Source: a gamma proteobacterium symbiont of Ctena orbiculata (GTDB taxonomy: Bacteria; Pseudomonadota; Gammaproteobacteria; Chromatiales; Chromatiaceae). From it: DNA of 64,000 bases. Positions 63,354 through 64,000 of the stretch are shown here, piece by piece; positions within the stretch are counted from its first letter, which is position 1; each line of letters begins with the position of its first letter. The stretch spans positions 62,001 to 126,000 of the forward strand of contig QBVC01000021.1 of NCBI GenBank assembly GCA_003058495.1, given 5' to 3'. The notes below the pieces were generated by a model, which was not told where the DNA came from, searched no databases, and was given only the letters and a program-made list of their open reading frames with translations. A program made the translations under genes and the position numbers.

Positions 63354-64000
63354 TTAATTAACTCGTTGCAGTAGTGTACCAGGAGGTTGTTGCGGTAATG
63401 ATATATGCGCCGTTGCTTTTCTAAGTACCTCCACATGATCGATGTACACTTCACAGGTTGTGAAAGCTCCCTGGGTTGGATTTATGAAGGCATACAAATC
63501 AAACTTGCCTGCACCAGGGACTTGGGGTGTTGTCTCATTTTTCTCTATGAAGACCAAGGAAGGGTCATGATATATTGCTGCTTTGCTACTCCAGCTCGCG
63601 GTAGTCCTCATTTCCGAATCTTCACTGAAATCTGCCGTCAATTGAAACCATTCGCCAGTGTATTTATGGTTGTATTGTCGGTGAACACTCTCCAGTACAG
63701 AGTTGATACTGGTGAGTTGTCCATCTGTTGGTTGTCCATCATGCAAGCTGCTTAATATGTGTGTTGTAATAAGATTGGATTCATAATCCTCTGCTGTGTT
63801 GTCTATGAGCAGATAGGTTTGCGCATGAATGTAATCGTGGCTGAATCCGCCAAGGGTGTTTGTCAAGCCTCGTGTCACCATGCCTGTCTGCATCGAGTCT
63901 GTAGACACCTCACCCTCGAAGTCACAGCCTTCAGACAGATAGAAATAGGCTCTGACGCCCTTGATGATGTCATTTTCTTGAAGTCTGGAACGAACTACGC
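63354..64000 (-). CDS. Protein of unknown function, 5' end beyond window
   Basis: The frame stays open from 63908 to the window edge (VVRSRLQENDIIKGVRAYFY...), so the ORF-track start is not the real one and the N-terminus lies outside. About 215 residues are visible. The sequence is polar with beta-like segments (KFDLYAFINPTQGAFTTCEVYIDHVEVLRKA), reminiscent of carbohydrate-binding or jelly-roll domains, but no family is identified. Base composition is clearly more AT-rich than in the rest of the window, which suggests acquired DNA. Confidence 0.6.
   Translation of the reverse strand, partial: VVRSRLQENDIIKGVRAYFYLSEGCDFEGEVSTDSMQTGMVTRGLTNTLGGFSHDYIHAQTYLLIDNTAEDYESNLITTHILSSLHDGQPTDGQLTSINSVLESVHRQYNHKYTGEWFQLTADFSEDSEMRTTASWSSKAAIYHDPSLVFIEKNETTPQVPGAGKFDLYAFINPTQGAFTTCEVYIDHVEVLRKATAHISLPQQPPGTLLQRVN

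Overview
The window looks like chromosomal DNA of a GC-rich, sulfur-oxidising gammaproteobacterium. Support comes from soxY and soxZ, several rhodanese genes, an octaheme c-type cytochrome fused to a membrane cytochrome b, a Gly/Tyr/Pro-rich secreted protein resembling sulfur-globule proteins, a complete rnfABCDGE operon, and gene orders typical of Gammaproteobacteria (purM-purN-DUF3108; the pyrC'-pyrB-pyrR-ruvX-algH-tonB-gshB-pilGHIJ-chpA block known from Pseudomonas). A Chromatiales/Sedimenticola/Thiodiazotropha-like host is a guess; no species can be fixed from the sequence alone.

Layout, left to right. 1-8.1 kb: 3' part of def, a PlsC-type acyltransferase, UDP-glucose dehydrogenase, a degenerate HD-GYP protein, a VanZ-like membrane protein, a small exported protein, a nearly 1 kb non-coding stretch and a trypsin-type protease with PDZ-like repeats. 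8.4 kb: tRNA-Pro(CGG). 8.9-14 kb: the sulfur region, with a Met/Gly-repeat secreted protein facing a leftward operon of triple rhodanese, octaheme cytochrome-b fusion, soxY and soxZ. A perfect FNR-type site lies upstream of that operon. 14.3-19.6 kb: ispB, mutM and a four-gene Gld-type ABC exporter. 20-28.8 kb: a hydantoinase/oxoprolinase, rpmB-rpmG, radC, DUF3108-purN-purM, DUF2066, a CDP-alcohol phosphatidyltransferase and an outer-membrane barrel.

28.9-35.5 kb: a leftward pyrimidine block (pyrR, pyrB, a zinc-ligand-less pyrC', a PyrK-like flavoprotein) with gshB, tonB, algH and ruvX. 35.7-48.4 kb: a rightward block with two exported proteins (one a rhodanese), then the type IV pilus chemosensory system pilG-pilH-pilI-pilJ-chpA-chpC; no pilK or chpB is present. 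48.4-55.5 kb: zapE, rsmE and rnfABCDGE. 55.8-59 kb: metY and a membrane diguanylate cyclase.

59-64 kb is the most accessory-looking part. A TIR-WD40 protein is followed 15 nt later by a Sel1-repeat protein, probably one transcript. The far side of this module holds a decayed copy of the 3' end of metY, so the interval is bracketed by directly repeated metY 3' ends. Beyond it is an AT-richer gene of unknown function running off the window.

The two most promising candidates for undescribed biology are the rhodanese/octaheme-b/SoxYZ operon with its neighbouring Met/Gly-repeat protein, and the TIR-WD40 plus Sel1 pair. The short intergenic repeats (cruciform-like element, REP-like inverted repeat, phased CGCAAAT-type repeats) are also unexplained by the genes.
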